From: Chitinophaga oryziterrae
Lineage (GTDB): Bacteria > Bacteroidota > Bacteroidia > Chitinophagales > Chitinophagaceae
Direction of reading: 5' to 3'
NCBI RefSeq assembly: GCF_009758125.1
Contig: NZ_WRXO01000001.1
Coordinates: 1,488,001 to 1,552,000 of the forward strand
Length of the DNA stretch: 64,000 nucleotides
In this document: in pieces, positions 17,162 to 25,234 of the stretch
Layout of the letters: each line of letters starts with the position of its first letter
Numbering within the stretch: the stretch's first letter is position 1
Made by a program: the position numbers and the translations under genes
Notes under the pieces: model-generated
Told to the model about the DNA's origin: nothing
Database searches by the model: none
Seen by the model: only the letters and a program-made list of their open reading frames with translations

Positions 17162-18148
17162 ATGAATGAGCGTATACCTTCTTCGCCTCCGTTAATTGCA
17201 CCTGTGGATAATACGGTTAAGCGCCCGTTATGGTCTGTTATGATCCCAACGTATAATTGCAGCGCCTTTCTGAGACATACGCTGGAAAGTGTGTTGCAGC
17301 AGGACCCCGGGCCGGAAAAGATGCAGATAGAAGTAATTGATGATGCCAGTACAGATGCTGATATCGAGCAACTGGTAGCGGAAGTAGGTAAGGGGCGGGT
17401 AGGTTTTTTCAGGCAACCTGTAAACCAGGGAAGTTTACGTAATTTTGAAACATGTTTGAACCGTTCAAAGGGGGAATGGGTGCATATCCTGCATGGGGAT
17501 GATGTCGTTGCTGAAGGCTTTTATAATGAAATAGAAAGTCTGTTCCTGGCCTATCCGCAGGCAGGCGCAGCATATACCGGATTCTGGCATATTAATGAAG
17601 AAGGAGAGGAACGTTATCCTAACGAGTTTGTTTTACCGGAACCTGGTATAATAAACGATTGGTTAACAATAATTGCTCAGGGGCAGAAGCTTCAGCCACC
17701 GGCGATTGTCGTAAAAAGAAGCGTGTATGAAAAATTAGGTGGTTTTTTTGGCGTACATTATGGAGAGGACTGGGAAATGTGGGTTAGAATAGCCGCTCAT
17801 TATCCGGTGGCTCATTCCCCGGAAAAGCTTGCCCGGTACAGGATACACAGCAATAATATTTCAAGCAGGTATTTTCTTTCCGGACAGCATATAAAGGACA
17901 TTGCTTTTGTTATTAAAACCATACAGCAATATCTTCCTCCGGATCAAAGAAAGAAATTAACGAATAATGCCAAAAGGAACTGGTCACATTATTTTGCACG
18001 GACATCAGACATGGTTTATGGTGGGTACAAAGCTCCTGCTCAGGCGCTGGTACAGGCAAAATTGGCATTTAATTTACACAGGAATAAAACCTCTCTTTAT
18101 TTCCTGTTAAAGACATGGGTGAAGTTGATTATCAGATATAAACAGTAA
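17162..18148 (+). CDS. GT2 family glycosyltransferase
   Basis: A 328-residue GT-A protein beginning WSVMIPTYNCSAFLRHTLES, with the nucleotide-sugar acidic motif HGDD near residue 111-114 and a conserved GEDWEMWVRIA acceptor-site segment (ED dyad). It lies 21 nt after the tandem GT2 gene and is the last gene of the export operon. The substrate sugar cannot be predicted. An imperfect hairpin region follows at 18182-18217. Confidence 0.85.
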   Translation: MNERIPSSPPLIAPVDNTVKRPLWSVMIPTYNCSAFLRHTLESVLQQDPGPEKMQIEVIDDASTDADIEQLVAEVGKGRVGFFRQPVNQGSLRNFETCLNRSKGEWVHILHGDDVVAEGFYNEIESLFLAYPQAGAAYTGFWHINEEGEERYPNEFVLPEPGIINDWLTIIAQGQKLQPPAIVVKRSVYEKLGGFFGVHYGEDWEMWVRIAAHYPVAHSPEKLARYRIHSNNISSRYFLSGQHIKDIAFVIKTIQQYLPPDQRKKLTNNAKRNWSHYFARTSDMVYGGYKAPAQALVQAKLAFNLHRNKTSLYFLLKTWVKLIIRYKQ

Positions 18149-18181
18149 GCAGTATGCAACTATTGCCATCCCGGGGTTTAT

Positions 18182-18217
18182 CCAATATTGTTAAACACTT
18201 TCTAATATTGGAAAGTG
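18182..18217. repeat. Two overlapping inverted repeats after the glycan operon
   Basis: CCAATATT (18182-18189) is complementary to AATATTGG (18204-18211), and CACTTTC (18196-18202) is complementary to GAAAGTG (18211-18217). The two hairpins exclude each other. There is no clear T-run, so a terminator or a protein-binding site are both possible. Confidence 0.4.
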
Positions 18218-18238
18218 ATACCAGTAGATTTACACGAA

Positions 18239-18287
18239 AAATTCCCGAATCAATAAATGGACGCCGATAAATTCCCGAATCGATAAA
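18239..18287 (+). promoter_or_regulatory. Direct repeat upstream of the TonB receptor promoter
   Basis: AAATTCCCGAATCAATAAA (18239-18257) recurs as AAATTCCCGAATCGATAAA (18269-18287), 18 of 19 identical with 30-bp periodicity. The second copy ends 20 nt before the -7 box, where a -33 element would lie, which suits binding of an activator or repressor. Confidence 0.55.
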
Positions 18288-18307
18288 CGCTCCGCGCAAA
18301 CCTGCCC

Positions 18308-18315
18308 TACCTTTG
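18308..18315 (+). promoter_or_regulatory. -7 box of the TonB receptor gene
   Basis: TACCTTTG matches TAnnTTTG and lies 14 nt before the ATG at 18330. No TTTG is seen at the -33 position, which suggests dependence on a factor bound at the direct repeats. Confidence 0.5.
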
Positions 18316-18329
18316 CAAAAAATTCATAA

Positions 18330-20687
18330 ATGCCAAGATTTTTAATCAGTGCTGTTATAGTAGCACTTTTTAGTCTTCCTCTTATATCACAGGGACAATC
18401 AAATACAGGGAAAGTTACAGGTCATATCACTTCAGTAGATAAATTACCATTAGAACTTGTTTCAATATCATTAGTCGAATTACAGAAAGGGACACTTACC
18501 AACAGGGAAGGTGTATATGAGATAACAGATATCGCTCCTGGTAAATATACTTTAAGGATCCAGATGCTGGGAACTAAGGAAAATGACCAGACGGTAGAAG
18601 TTGTCGCCGGACAAACGACCACCTTCGATTACCAGCTGACAAAAGAAAATATCCGGGCTTTACAGGAAGTAAGCATCGTAGGTACTACAAATAGATTTTC
18701 TAAAAAGGAAAGTATATATATAAGCAGGCTGCCTTTAAAGAACCTGGAAAATCCACAGGTGTACAACATCGTTCCTAAGGAATTGATCGAGGAACAAATG
18801 GCTGTTGATCTGGGTAGTGTCTCTAAAAATGTACCTGGTGCTGGTATCCCGATGCTGGCTAACCAGGGGAGGGTTACTTTCCGTTCCCGGGGTTTTGAAA
18901 CAGAGCCTAATGCAAGAAATGGTGTGGCGGGCGCAGCATTCTCTTCTATCGATAATGCCAACCTGGAAAGGGTAGAAGCGATCAAAGGCCCTTCTGCTAC
19001 TTTATTCGGTACAAACGTATCCAGCAGTTATGGCGGATTATACAACCGTGTTACCAAAAAGCCCTACAATGATTTCGGTGGGGAAGTGGCCTTTTTTGCC
19101 GGTAGCTGGAACTACAACCGCCTTACCGTAGATGTGAATACACCGGTTAACAAGGAAAAAACAATGTTATTCAGGTTGAATGGCGCTACTACTTTTGAAA
19201 AGAGCTTCCAGGATATGGGGTTCACGCGCAGTCTCGGCCTGGCGCCAAGTTTCTCTTACCAGATCACGGACCGCCTTTCCTTATTGCTGGACGTAGAATT
19301 CGGACAGGCAAAAGGTACCTCTGTAGTACGTTTCAATCCTTACACCAAGAGCAACAAAATACAGTCTATCGCAGACATGAAGTTCCCATACAACCGTATG
19401 TTCATCAGCAATGATATTGCTTACCAGACACAAATGATGAACATATTCGCACAGGTAAACTATAAGATCTCCGATAAATGGACTTCCCAGACAGTAGTGT
19501 CCCGTGCACGTTCTTCTATCGACGGTTATATCACGGCGCTGAATGGTGCTTCAGATAGTACAATTCGTCCACAGGTAATAGTAGGATATACCACCTTTAT
19601 CGCTACTGATATCCAGCAGAATTTCATAGGAGATTTTAAGATCGGGTCTTTTCGTAACAGGTTAGTAGTAGGACTGGATTATTACAATAATTCAAATTCA
19701 TTCGACAGGGTAACGGTAAATGCTCCTGCTGTTAATTTCATCAATCCGGGCAAAGGTTACAGGTTAAGCCAGAGTAAAGTAGATTCACTGGCCCTGGCGC
19801 CTACTGCGGTTCCCCGTGTGGAAAATAACGGAGATAATACTTATGCTGCTTATGCTTCTGATGTCATCAACATTACAGATAACCTGCTGGCGATGCTGAG
19901 CCTTCGTGTAGACAGGTATCATAGTCAGGGTGTATATAATATAACGACTGCCATCAGTACCGGGGCGTATGACCAGACGGCCTTATCACCTAAACTGGGA
20001 TTGGTATACGAACTGTATAAAGACAAACTCTCTGTATTTGGAAGCTATATGAATGGCTTCTTTAACAAGGGAGGAAGCGACAAAAATGGCAAAGCATTTA
20101 AGCCTGAACAGGGTAATCAGGCGGAAGGCGGTATTAAAGCGGACGTGTGGGAGCATAAACTGGTAGGTACCATCAGTTATTACGATATCCGGGTGAAAGA
20201 TGTTTTAAGGACAGATCCGGACGATGCGAACTATTCCATCCAGGATGCGACACAACAGAGTAAGGGCGTGGAAATAGAACTGACGGCTAACCCTGTGAAA
20301 GGACTGAACATCGTTGCCGGTTATGCTTATAACAATAGTAAATATACACACGGAGACTCTTCTATCCTGGGATTAAGACCAGCCTTGTCCGGCCCGGACA
20401 AAACCCTGAACTTTTGGATCAGCTACCATATTCCCAATGGCGCGTTGAAAGGCTTGGGAGCCGGCTTTGGGGGTAACGCAGGTAGTGCGTCTTTCCAGAC
20501 GAACACTAAAACAGCTAAAGTGATCATCCCTTCCTATACGCTGCTGGATGCCTCTGTTTTTTATGAACACAGCAAGTTCCGTATAGGATTTAAGGTAGAT
20601 AACCTGACCAGCGAAAAAGCATGGTCTGTGCGACTGACGCCTCAGAATCCGGCCCGTTTCATCGGTAGCATCAGTCTTAAATTTTAA
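18330..20687 (+). CDS. TonB-dependent siderophore-type receptor
   Basis: A 785-residue outer-membrane receptor with a signal peptide (MPRFLISAVIVALFSLPLISQG). A carboxypeptidase-regulatory-like beta-sandwich occupies residues 28-110 (GKVTGHITSVDKLPLELVSI), followed by a plug (about 135-245, with RVTFRSRGFETEPNARNG and VEAIKGPSATLFGTNV) and a 22-strand barrel ending in ARFIGSISLKF with the terminal aromatic. The GPSATLFG pattern and overall architecture match FhuA/FpvA-like siderophore receptors rather than SusC. It is monocistronic and apparently regulated by the repeat-containing promoter; iron control is likely but no classical Fur box was recognised. Confidence 0.88.
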   Translation: MPRFLISAVIVALFSLPLISQGQSNTGKVTGHITSVDKLPLELVSISLVELQKGTLTNREGVYEITDIAPGKYTLRIQMLGTKENDQTVEVVAGQTTTFDYQLTKENIRALQEVSIVGTTNRFSKKESIYISRLPLKNLENPQVYNIVPKELIEEQMAVDLGSVSKNVPGAGIPMLANQGRVTFRSRGFETEPNARNGVAGAAFSSIDNANLERVEAIKGPSATLFGTNVSSSYGGLYNRVTKKPYNDFGGEVAFFAGSWNYNRLTVDVNTPVNKEKTMLFRLNGATTFEKSFQDMGFTRSLGLAPSFSYQITDRLSLLLDVEFGQAKGTSVVRFNPYTKSNKIQSIADMKFPYNRMFISNDIAYQTQMMNIFAQVNYKISDKWTSQTVVSRARSSIDGYITALNGASDSTIRPQVIVGYTTFIATDIQQNFIGDFKIGSFRNRLVVGLDYYNNSNSFDRVTVNAPAVNFINPGKGYRLSQSKVDSLALAPTAVPRVENNGDNTYAAYASDVINITDNLLAMLSLRVDRYHSQGVYNITTAISTGAYDQTALSPKLGLVYELYKDKLSVFGSYMNGFFNKGGSDKNGKAFKPEQGNQAEGGIKADVWEHKLVGTISYYDIRVKDVLRTDPDDANYSIQDATQQSKGVEIELTANPVKGLNIVAGYAYNNSKYTHGDSSILGLRPALSGPDKTLNFWISYHIPNGALKGLGAGFGGNAGSASFQTNTKTAKVIIPSYTLLDASVFYEHSKFRIGFKVDNLTSEKAWSVRLTPQNPARFIGSISLKF

Positions 20688-20839
20688 TCCTTAAACTAAA
20701 TGACACGGGGCTGGCCTTTTTTTATAGCACCTGTACCAGAGGAACAAAAAGACCTTCCCAAAAGCCTTTTTCAGGCGAAATGGGGAGGCCTGTCCATTTA
20801 CCTGAGTATTATCCTTAAACAGCTTAAATAGACCCTTAT

Positions 20840-20860
20840 AGGGCCAATTCCGGCCCTGTT
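20840..20860 (+). terminator. Short hairpin terminator after the TonB receptor
   Basis: AGGGCC (20840-20845), loop of six, GGCCCT (20852-20857), followed by GTTT. The weak T-tail lowers confidence. Confidence 0.45.
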
Positions 20861-20930
20861 TCACGATGTCTTACACTGTGTTTTCATTAACAGGTACTCA
20901 GATTCTAAGAAGTATTGTTAAGAAAAGGGA

Positions 20931-21021
20931 TTGAAGAGGTATTGCTAAGGTTCATCCTCCGTTCATCCTACGTTCGCAACGTAGGATGAACGGAGGATGA
21001 ACCTTAGCAATACCTCTTCAA
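20931..21021. repeat. 91-bp perfect palindrome (44-bp arms, 3-nt loop)
   Basis: The left arm 20931-20974 is exactly complementary to the right arm 20978-21021 around the loop CGC. The arms contain a tandem 11-bp unit, GTTCATCCTCC then GTTCATCCTAC. It lies between the TonB receptor and the convergent phosphatase gene. Perfect arms imply recent origin, selection or gene-conversion-like maintenance. Confidence 0.9.
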
Positions 21022-21083
21022 TTCTACTTTATATAGGGTCTTATTATAATCTGTGAAGGCGTATCATACCGTTCAGAAGGAGT

Positions 21084-21659
21084 TTATACCAGATGTTTAG
21101 TGCAATTATATAGCTCGCAATCCCAAAGGTTATCCTTAATGGTAAACCGGGTAACAGAAGTATTTTTAAGATGCTCCGTAATAGTAAGCGTAGGAGCCAG
21201 TTTCCTTAACAGATGCCTTATAAAGCTACCATGACTCACAATCAGGATATGTTTCCTGGCATGGGCTTCCAGTAAATCGTCTATAAAAGCAAGTCCCCGG
21301 TCACAAACTGCAGCTTCTGTTTCCATGCCCAGTTCCAGTTGCCGCCAATCGGGGCCCCATTTAAGGATCCTTTCTTCTTCAGAAGTACCTTCCGTTTTCC
21401 CGCCGGATACTTCCCGTAAACGTTCATCCTGGAAAAAGTCGGTAATGCCCAGTTGGGCAGCGATGATTTCGCCGGTTTGGCGGGCACGGGATAAATGACT
21501 GGAATATACAAGGTCCCATTGTTCGTCAGAAAGGCGCAGGCCCAGTTTCTGTGCCTGAAGGATGCCTTCATCGTCAAGGGGGATATCAGTGCTTCCCTGC
21601 ATTCTACCTTCTTTATTCCATGCTGTACTTCCGTGACGGATAAGGGCAATACGTGTCAT
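21084..21659 (-). CDS. Histidine phosphatase family protein (phosphoglycerate mutase-like)
   Basis: A 191-residue cytosolic protein of the histidine phosphatase superfamily. The catalytic RHG motif is in ALIRHGSTAWNKEGRMQG (His9), and the second histidine is in HILIVSHGSFIRHLL. VYSSHLSRARQTGEII is the usual substrate-pocket segment. The short CobC/GpmB-like size fits a phosphatase rather than a dPGM mutase; the substrate is not predictable. The start codon is only 5 nt after a TATCTTTG -7 box, suggesting a leaderless mRNA. Confidence 0.9.
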   Translation of the reverse strand: MTRIALIRHGSTAWNKEGRMQGSTDIPLDDEGILQAQKLGLRLSDEQWDLVYSSHLSRARQTGEIIAAQLGITDFFQDERLREVSGGKTEGTSEEERILKWGPDWRQLELGMETEAAVCDRGLAFIDDLLEAHARKHILIVSHGSFIRHLLRKLAPTLTITEHLKNTSVTRFTIKDNLWDCELYNCTKHLV

Positions 21660-21664
21660 GGAGG

Positions 21665-21672
21665 CAAAGATA
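21665..21672 (-). promoter_or_regulatory. -7 box of the histidine phosphatase gene (leaderless type)
   Basis: On the minus strand TATCTTTG is followed by CCTCC and the ATG at 21659, so transcription should begin at or next to the start codon. Confidence 0.55.
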
Positions 21673-21697
21673 AGCAGCGGATGGCAGGATTTATAGC

Positions 21698-22363
21698 CTA
21701 AAGTAGTTCGGCTTCGCTGATAAGATTGTGTTTAAGTGCAAATACCACTACACCAGCGGTATTCCGGACATTCATTTTTTCAAGGATCCGGGTACGGTGA
21801 CCTTCCACCGTACGTTTGCTGAGGAAGATTTTATCCCCTATCTGCTGAGCAGTGAACTGCTGGCATATCAGGCGGATGATCTCTGTTTCCCGCTCCGTAA
21901 AGGTGGGAACAACGTCTTTGGAAGGATTGAAACGACTTTTAACGATCATGGCGGCCAGTCTGGCGGAGGTCTGGCGGCAATAGAATATATTGTCCTGGTA
22001 TACGCAGGTAATGGCTTCTATAATCTCCTGTTTATCTGCATTTTTCAGCAGGTAACCTTTGGCGCCCGCTTCCAGCATTTCCACTATCAGCTCTTCTTCG
22101 TCAAACATGGACAAGGCAATGATCTTAGCGCTGGCATCTTTCTGTAATAAAGCACGGGTAGCGGTAATACCATCCATTAATGGCATTTTCAGGTCCGTCA
22201 TGATCACATCTGCTTCCACGGTATTCAGTAATTCGAGTAGTTCCCGGCCGTTGCCTGCCTGTCCGACAAGCGCAATATTGGGTTGTCTGGAAAGCATTAA
22301 TGCTAGTCCATCACGGAAAATCTCATGATCGTCAGCGATCACTAATCGGATGTCGTGATTCAT
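21698..22363 (-). CDS. NarL/LuxR family response regulator
   Basis: A 221-residue response regulator. The receiver domain (about 5-125) has the acidic pair in IADDHE, the phosphoacceptor Asp in DVIMTDLKMP and the switch Lys in GAKGYLLKNA. The output domain (about 150-215) is a LuxR-type HTH (TERETEIIRLICQQFTAQQI, KRTVEGHRTRILEKM). It is the last gene of a four-gene operon, 60 nt after the histidine kinase that is its obvious partner. Confidence 0.93.
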   Translation of the reverse strand: MNHDIRLVIADDHEIFRDGLALMLSRQPNIALVGQAGNGRELLELLNTVEADVIMTDLKMPLMDGITATRALLQKDASAKIIALSMFDEEELIVEMLEAGAKGYLLKNADKQEIIEAITCVYQDNIFYCRQTSARLAAMIVKSRFNPSKDVVPTFTERETEIIRLICQQFTAQQIGDKIFLSKRTVEGHRTRILEKMNVRNTAGVVVFALKHNLISEAELL

Positions 22364-22423
22364 GTAAGTTTAATCTTGGGGGTACGAAGTGGCTCTCAAT
22401 AAATTATTGGCCGTAAATATACA

Positions 22424-23164
22424 TTATTCAACGGGTATTTTAATGAAATAGTTGGTCCCCTGGCCAGGTGTGGAATCTATAGATATGGAACCATTAAGGA
22501 TATCCGTGCGTATGGCCAGGCTTTTCATTCCCAGTCCGGTAGACTCTGCCTTTACCTTTTTTACATCAAACCCTATCCCGTTTTCCTTTATCAGTACAAG
22601 GAAAAACCCGCTTTCCCTGCTCAGTACTATCTGCATCTGTGTGGCTTTTGCATGTTTCAGCGTATTATGAGTGATCTCCTGTATGATCCTGAAAACGTGG
22701 ATTTCCCTGTTGGGAGGAATGTCAATGTTACCGGACGTACGAAAATGAATGTCCAGTAATTGTTTATCAGATATCTGTCTGATAAATTCATGCAGGGCTT
22801 CCGTTAATCCTTTACGTTCCAGGGTGGCTGGCAAAAGGTTATGAGAGATTTGCCGCAGGCTTTGGATCACTTCATCAATATACTTCCCCGACTTGTCAAT
22901 AATACGTTTATCCGGTTCGTCAGTAACATTGATACTATGAAGATTCAGTTTGATGGTAGAGAGGAGAGGGCCCATACTATCGTGCAGGTCTGCTGCCATC
23001 CGTTTGCGTTCATTTTCCAGGATAGTGATTTCTGCCACTATGCGTTCCCGTTGCAACTGTATATACCTGCGGTGATACAGGATGATAGACACCACGAAAA
23101 ATATAATGATGATAGCTATCAGTAATGAGATGAAGACAGTCGTATAGAATATTTTGTCGATCAT
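22424..23164 (-). CDS. Sensor histidine kinase, HisKA_3 type
   Basis: A 246-residue kinase with one N-terminal membrane span (about 5-28), no extracytoplasmic sensor domain, a HisKA_3 dimerisation/phosphoacceptor region (RKRMAADLHDSMGPLLSTIK, His62) and a HATPase domain. The N box is EITHNTLKHAKATQ. The G1 box reads ENGIGFD, with Glu where Asp is usual; the rest (STGLGMKSLAIR, GQGTNYFIKIP) is normal. Because the protein lacks its own sensor, the signal may come from the co-transcribed membrane protein or lipoprotein just upstream. Confidence 0.92.
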   Translation of the reverse strand: MIDKIFYTTVFISLLIAIIIIFFVVSIILYHRRYIQLQRERIVAEITILENERKRMAADLHDSMGPLLSTIKLNLHSINVTDEPDKRIIDKSGKYIDEVIQSLRQISHNLLPATLERKGLTEALHEFIRQISDKQLLDIHFRTSGNIDIPPNREIHVFRIIQEITHNTLKHAKATQMQIVLSRESGFFLVLIKENGIGFDVKKVKAESTGLGMKSLAIRTDILNGSISIDSTPGQGTNYFIKIPVE

Positions 23165-23183
23165 GGGGTATTAACGCTATCTG

Positions 23184-23849
23184 CTAGGCATCAAAATGTT
23201 TGTTAAAATAGTACTCTTCTTTAACGGGAATGTAGAGAACAGCTATAGCATAGATCAAATTTACAAAAGCATTGATAGAATTAAACATTAAAACGATCTT
23301 TAAAAGTAATACTGAACTATTTATCCCTACAAAATAGGAGGCTTCGTAGATGATCTGGTAGATAAAAAAGGTGATAAATCCCAGACAGACAAGGAAACGG
23401 GAGTTTTTGAGGAGATTCTTGTTGTCCCGCACGATCATAAAGTTGATCTCATTAATACTGAGTAACACTACTATAAAGGCATATGCTACCCTGAAAACAG
23501 GGCTAAATGTTTCTATCTTATTGAAAATCAGGTTTTCTATTATCCACACGGTACCGATGCCGCTGATCAGGGCAATGAACAGAACGTGCTTTCTTTTGAG
23601 GAAACCCCATACGTAGAACTGGTAGAGGATCACCATGGATTCTGCCAGTCCGTACAAATTGAACGGTACAGCATTACTTGTGTCCAGTACGCGGATACAG
23701 ATAAAGCTGATCGTTTCTGAGATAAAAGCCAGTGCCAGCAGTAAAAGAAAGGGCTGAAAGCTGGCAACAGTCCTGTTGAAGCGGATCAGCCCTATCAATA
23801 ACGGTATAAGAACAGTCTGGCTAACCAGGAAAGCACCTATTGTATTCAT
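23184..23849 (-). CDS. Multi-span membrane protein of unknown function in a two-component operon
   Basis: A 221-residue integral membrane protein with about seven hydrophobic segments. ATG 23849 is chosen because it overlaps the stop of the lipoprotein gene in TAATG, a typical coupled junction; a longer frame to 23894 would run into that gene. No family was recognised. It sits 19 nt before the histidine kinase gene, so it is a candidate signal-sensing partner for that sensor-less kinase; this is inference from position only. Confidence 0.75.
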   Translation of the reverse strand: MNTIGAFLVSQTVLIPLLIGLIRFNRTVASFQPFLLLLALAFISETISFICIRVLDTSNAVPFNLYGLAESMVILYQFYVWGFLKRKHVLFIALISGIGTVWIIENLIFNKIETFSPVFRVAYAFIVVLLSINEINFMIVRDNKNLLKNSRFLVCLGFITFFIYQIIYEASYFVGINSSVLLLKIVLMFNSINAFVNLIYAIAVLYIPVKEEYYFNKHFDA

Positions 23850-24355
23850 TAATTTTCTGTAGGATCTTGTGTAGTTTGACACATCGGAGGACAACGTTGA
23901 CCACTTTCCATGGCCTGGGCACCGTCACGGGCGGTGGCGCTGGAGATACCCGGTATGCTTACAGCTCTTGGCCCCGGAACGAGGGTGGTAAGAATATCCC
24001 TGCCTTTGGCATCTGCCGGCAGTAATACAAATCTGACCTGTCCTTTTTCATCCCGGCCCAGGTAAATACGCAGGTTTTTGGCGCCTTTTGCATTCAGCAG
24101 GGCTGCTATAGCGTCCCGGTTAAACATCTCCGCATCCGGCAGGTTAAAGGCGCTGTCCAGGTAATTGCCCGGTATCTGGCGGTGCAGTTCCTTTTTAGCC
24201 TGTTGGAAACCATTCTTCAATTGTTCAGCTTCTTGTATGGAAATTACGTGCCGGCTTGCCTTTACGGGGTCCAGGGGAATTTTATAGTCCCGCTGTGGGG
24301 TACATTGCGTAAGGAACACAATAAGGAAAAGGGGTACGATAACATTGCGGTTCAT
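23849..24355 (-). CDS. Putative lipoprotein, first gene of the two-component operon
   Basis: A 168-residue protein starting at ATG 24355. The leader MNRNVIVPLFLIVFLTQC ends in a lipobox-type cysteine (Cys18); the longer frame to 24394 adds a hydrophilic extension before the leader and is rejected. The mature part has HVISIQEAEQLKNGFQQAKK and RIYLGRDEKGQVRFVLLPAD and ends in a proline/cysteine-rich tail (RCPPMCQTTQD). No family was recognised. Its stop codon overlaps the next start. Similar lipoprotein-membrane protein-kinase-regulator orders suggest a sensory module. Confidence 0.7.
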   Translation of the reverse strand: MNRNVIVPLFLIVFLTQCTPQRDYKIPLDPVKASRHVISIQEAEQLKNGFQQAKKELHRQIPGNYLDSAFNLPDAEMFNRDAIAALLNAKGAKNLRIYLGRDEKGQVRFVLLPADAKGRDILTTLVPGPRAVSIPGISSATARDGAQAMESGQRCPPMCQTTQDPTEN

Positions 24356-24602
24356 GGTAAATGATTGTGGTTTTATTGTTGAATGAATGTGCAAATTAGC
24401 TGATATGGCCGGTATGGTGCCGGGTACTATTGCTGAAAAAATAGCGTATTTATACGTGAAATTAATTGATGCTGATTACAGTACTGTGTCTTATGCCGGG
24501 GCGACTATTAATAAAGATAAGGAAAAAGGATATATAGCGGGGTAGTCCAGAAGGTTGGTAAAAAATAATCATCTGGTACTGGCAGGGGCAGACAGGCTGA
24601 CG

Positions 24603-24610
24603 TACTTTTG
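24603..24610 (+). promoter_or_regulatory. -7 box of the MarR/cysteine-tail gene
   Basis: TACTTTTG fits TAnnTTTG and lies 12 nt before the ATG at 24623. Confidence 0.45.
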
Positions 24611-24622
24611 TGCGCTTGAACA

Positions 24623-25234
24623 ATGAAAAGGAAAACCAACTTTAGTCCGGAACAACAACTGACACACCTTGATTCCCGGCTGGTATTGTCCCTGCAACGA
24701 CTCAGTGATATGCTGAAGGCGATGCAATGGGAACAGGCCAGGCTTTTGGGTGTCACCCCTTTACAGTTACAGATCCTGCTTTTTACAGGATACCATTCTC
24801 CTGCCGTAAACAAAGCTGCTTACATCGCGGCTGAATTACAGGTAAGCCGCCCTACCATCAGCGATGCCGTAGGCTCACTGGTTACAAAAGGACTGCTGGA
24901 AATGCATAATGATAAACGCGACCGCCGCAGCTTTTCCCTGGCGCTGACCGAAACAGGGATAGAAATGCTGGAAAAGGCAGGAGCATATATGGGGCAGATT
25001 GAACAGCTCCTGAATAATAAGTCCGATCAGGAAAAAAATCTCCTGTATCAGTCAGTATATTCAATTATCGCCGGATTAATAACACCTGATAAAGGTGGTG
25101 TACAAAGGATGTGTTATAACTGCGCTCACTATAACGGAAATAAGAAACGGCAGCACGAATGCCTGTTCCTGCAAAAACGTTTATTGTCATCTGAGCTGCA
25201 ACTGGATTGCATGTATCACTCTTCTTTATCTTAA
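24623..25234 (+). CDS. MarR family regulator with C-terminal four-cysteine motif
   Basis: A 203-residue regulator. Residues 20-140 form a MarR winged helix (AAELQVSRPTISDAVGSLVTKG, then DKRDRRSFSLALTETG). The tail carries Cys164-x2-Cys167-x12-Cys180-x15-Cys196 (CYNC, HEC, LDC), enough for a zinc or iron-sulfur site. I recall this cysteine tail as a recurring feature of a Bacteroidota MarR subgroup, possibly a redox or metal switch, but no function is established here. The 3' end overlaps the convergent MocR gene by 9 nt. Confidence 0.85.
   Translation: MKRKTNFSPEQQLTHLDSRLVLSLQRLSDMLKAMQWEQARLLGVTPLQLQILLFTGYHSPAVNKAAYIAAELQVSRPTISDAVGSLVTKGLLEMHNDKRDRRSFSLALTETGIEMLEKAGAYMGQIEQLLNNKSDQEKNLLYQSVYSIIAGLITPDKGGVQRMCYNCAHYNGNKKRQHECLFLQKRLLSSELQLDCMYHSSLS

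Larger units (their letters stand above)
20688..21083. other. Intergenic stretch with terminator and long hairpin
   Basis: No convincing gene. A 43-codon ORF starts at 20700 but has no recognisable family or conserved feature. The stretch holds a short terminator (20840-20860) and the 91-bp palindrome (20931-21021). A 7-bp inverted pair AGACCCT (20830-20836) and AGGGTCT (21035-21041) brackets both, so the whole block of about 210 bp may be a small mobile unit. Confidence 0.5.

Noticed and set aside
18182-18287. CRISPR-like repeats upstream of the TonB receptor
   Set aside because: Only two copies, 11-bp spacer and no cas genes; a regulatory site is the better reading.
20700-20831. 43-codon ORF after the TonB receptor
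   Set aside because: No recognisable family, and it overlaps a T-run and hairpin region; a chance frame is more likely.
21281-21649. Minus-strand 122-aa ORF within the phosphatase gene
   Set aside because: Different frame of the histidine phosphatase gene without any motif.
24405-24545. 46-codon ORF between the lipoprotein and MarR genes
   Set aside because: No conserved feature and no promoter that fits; it lies in the shared upstream region of two divergent genes.
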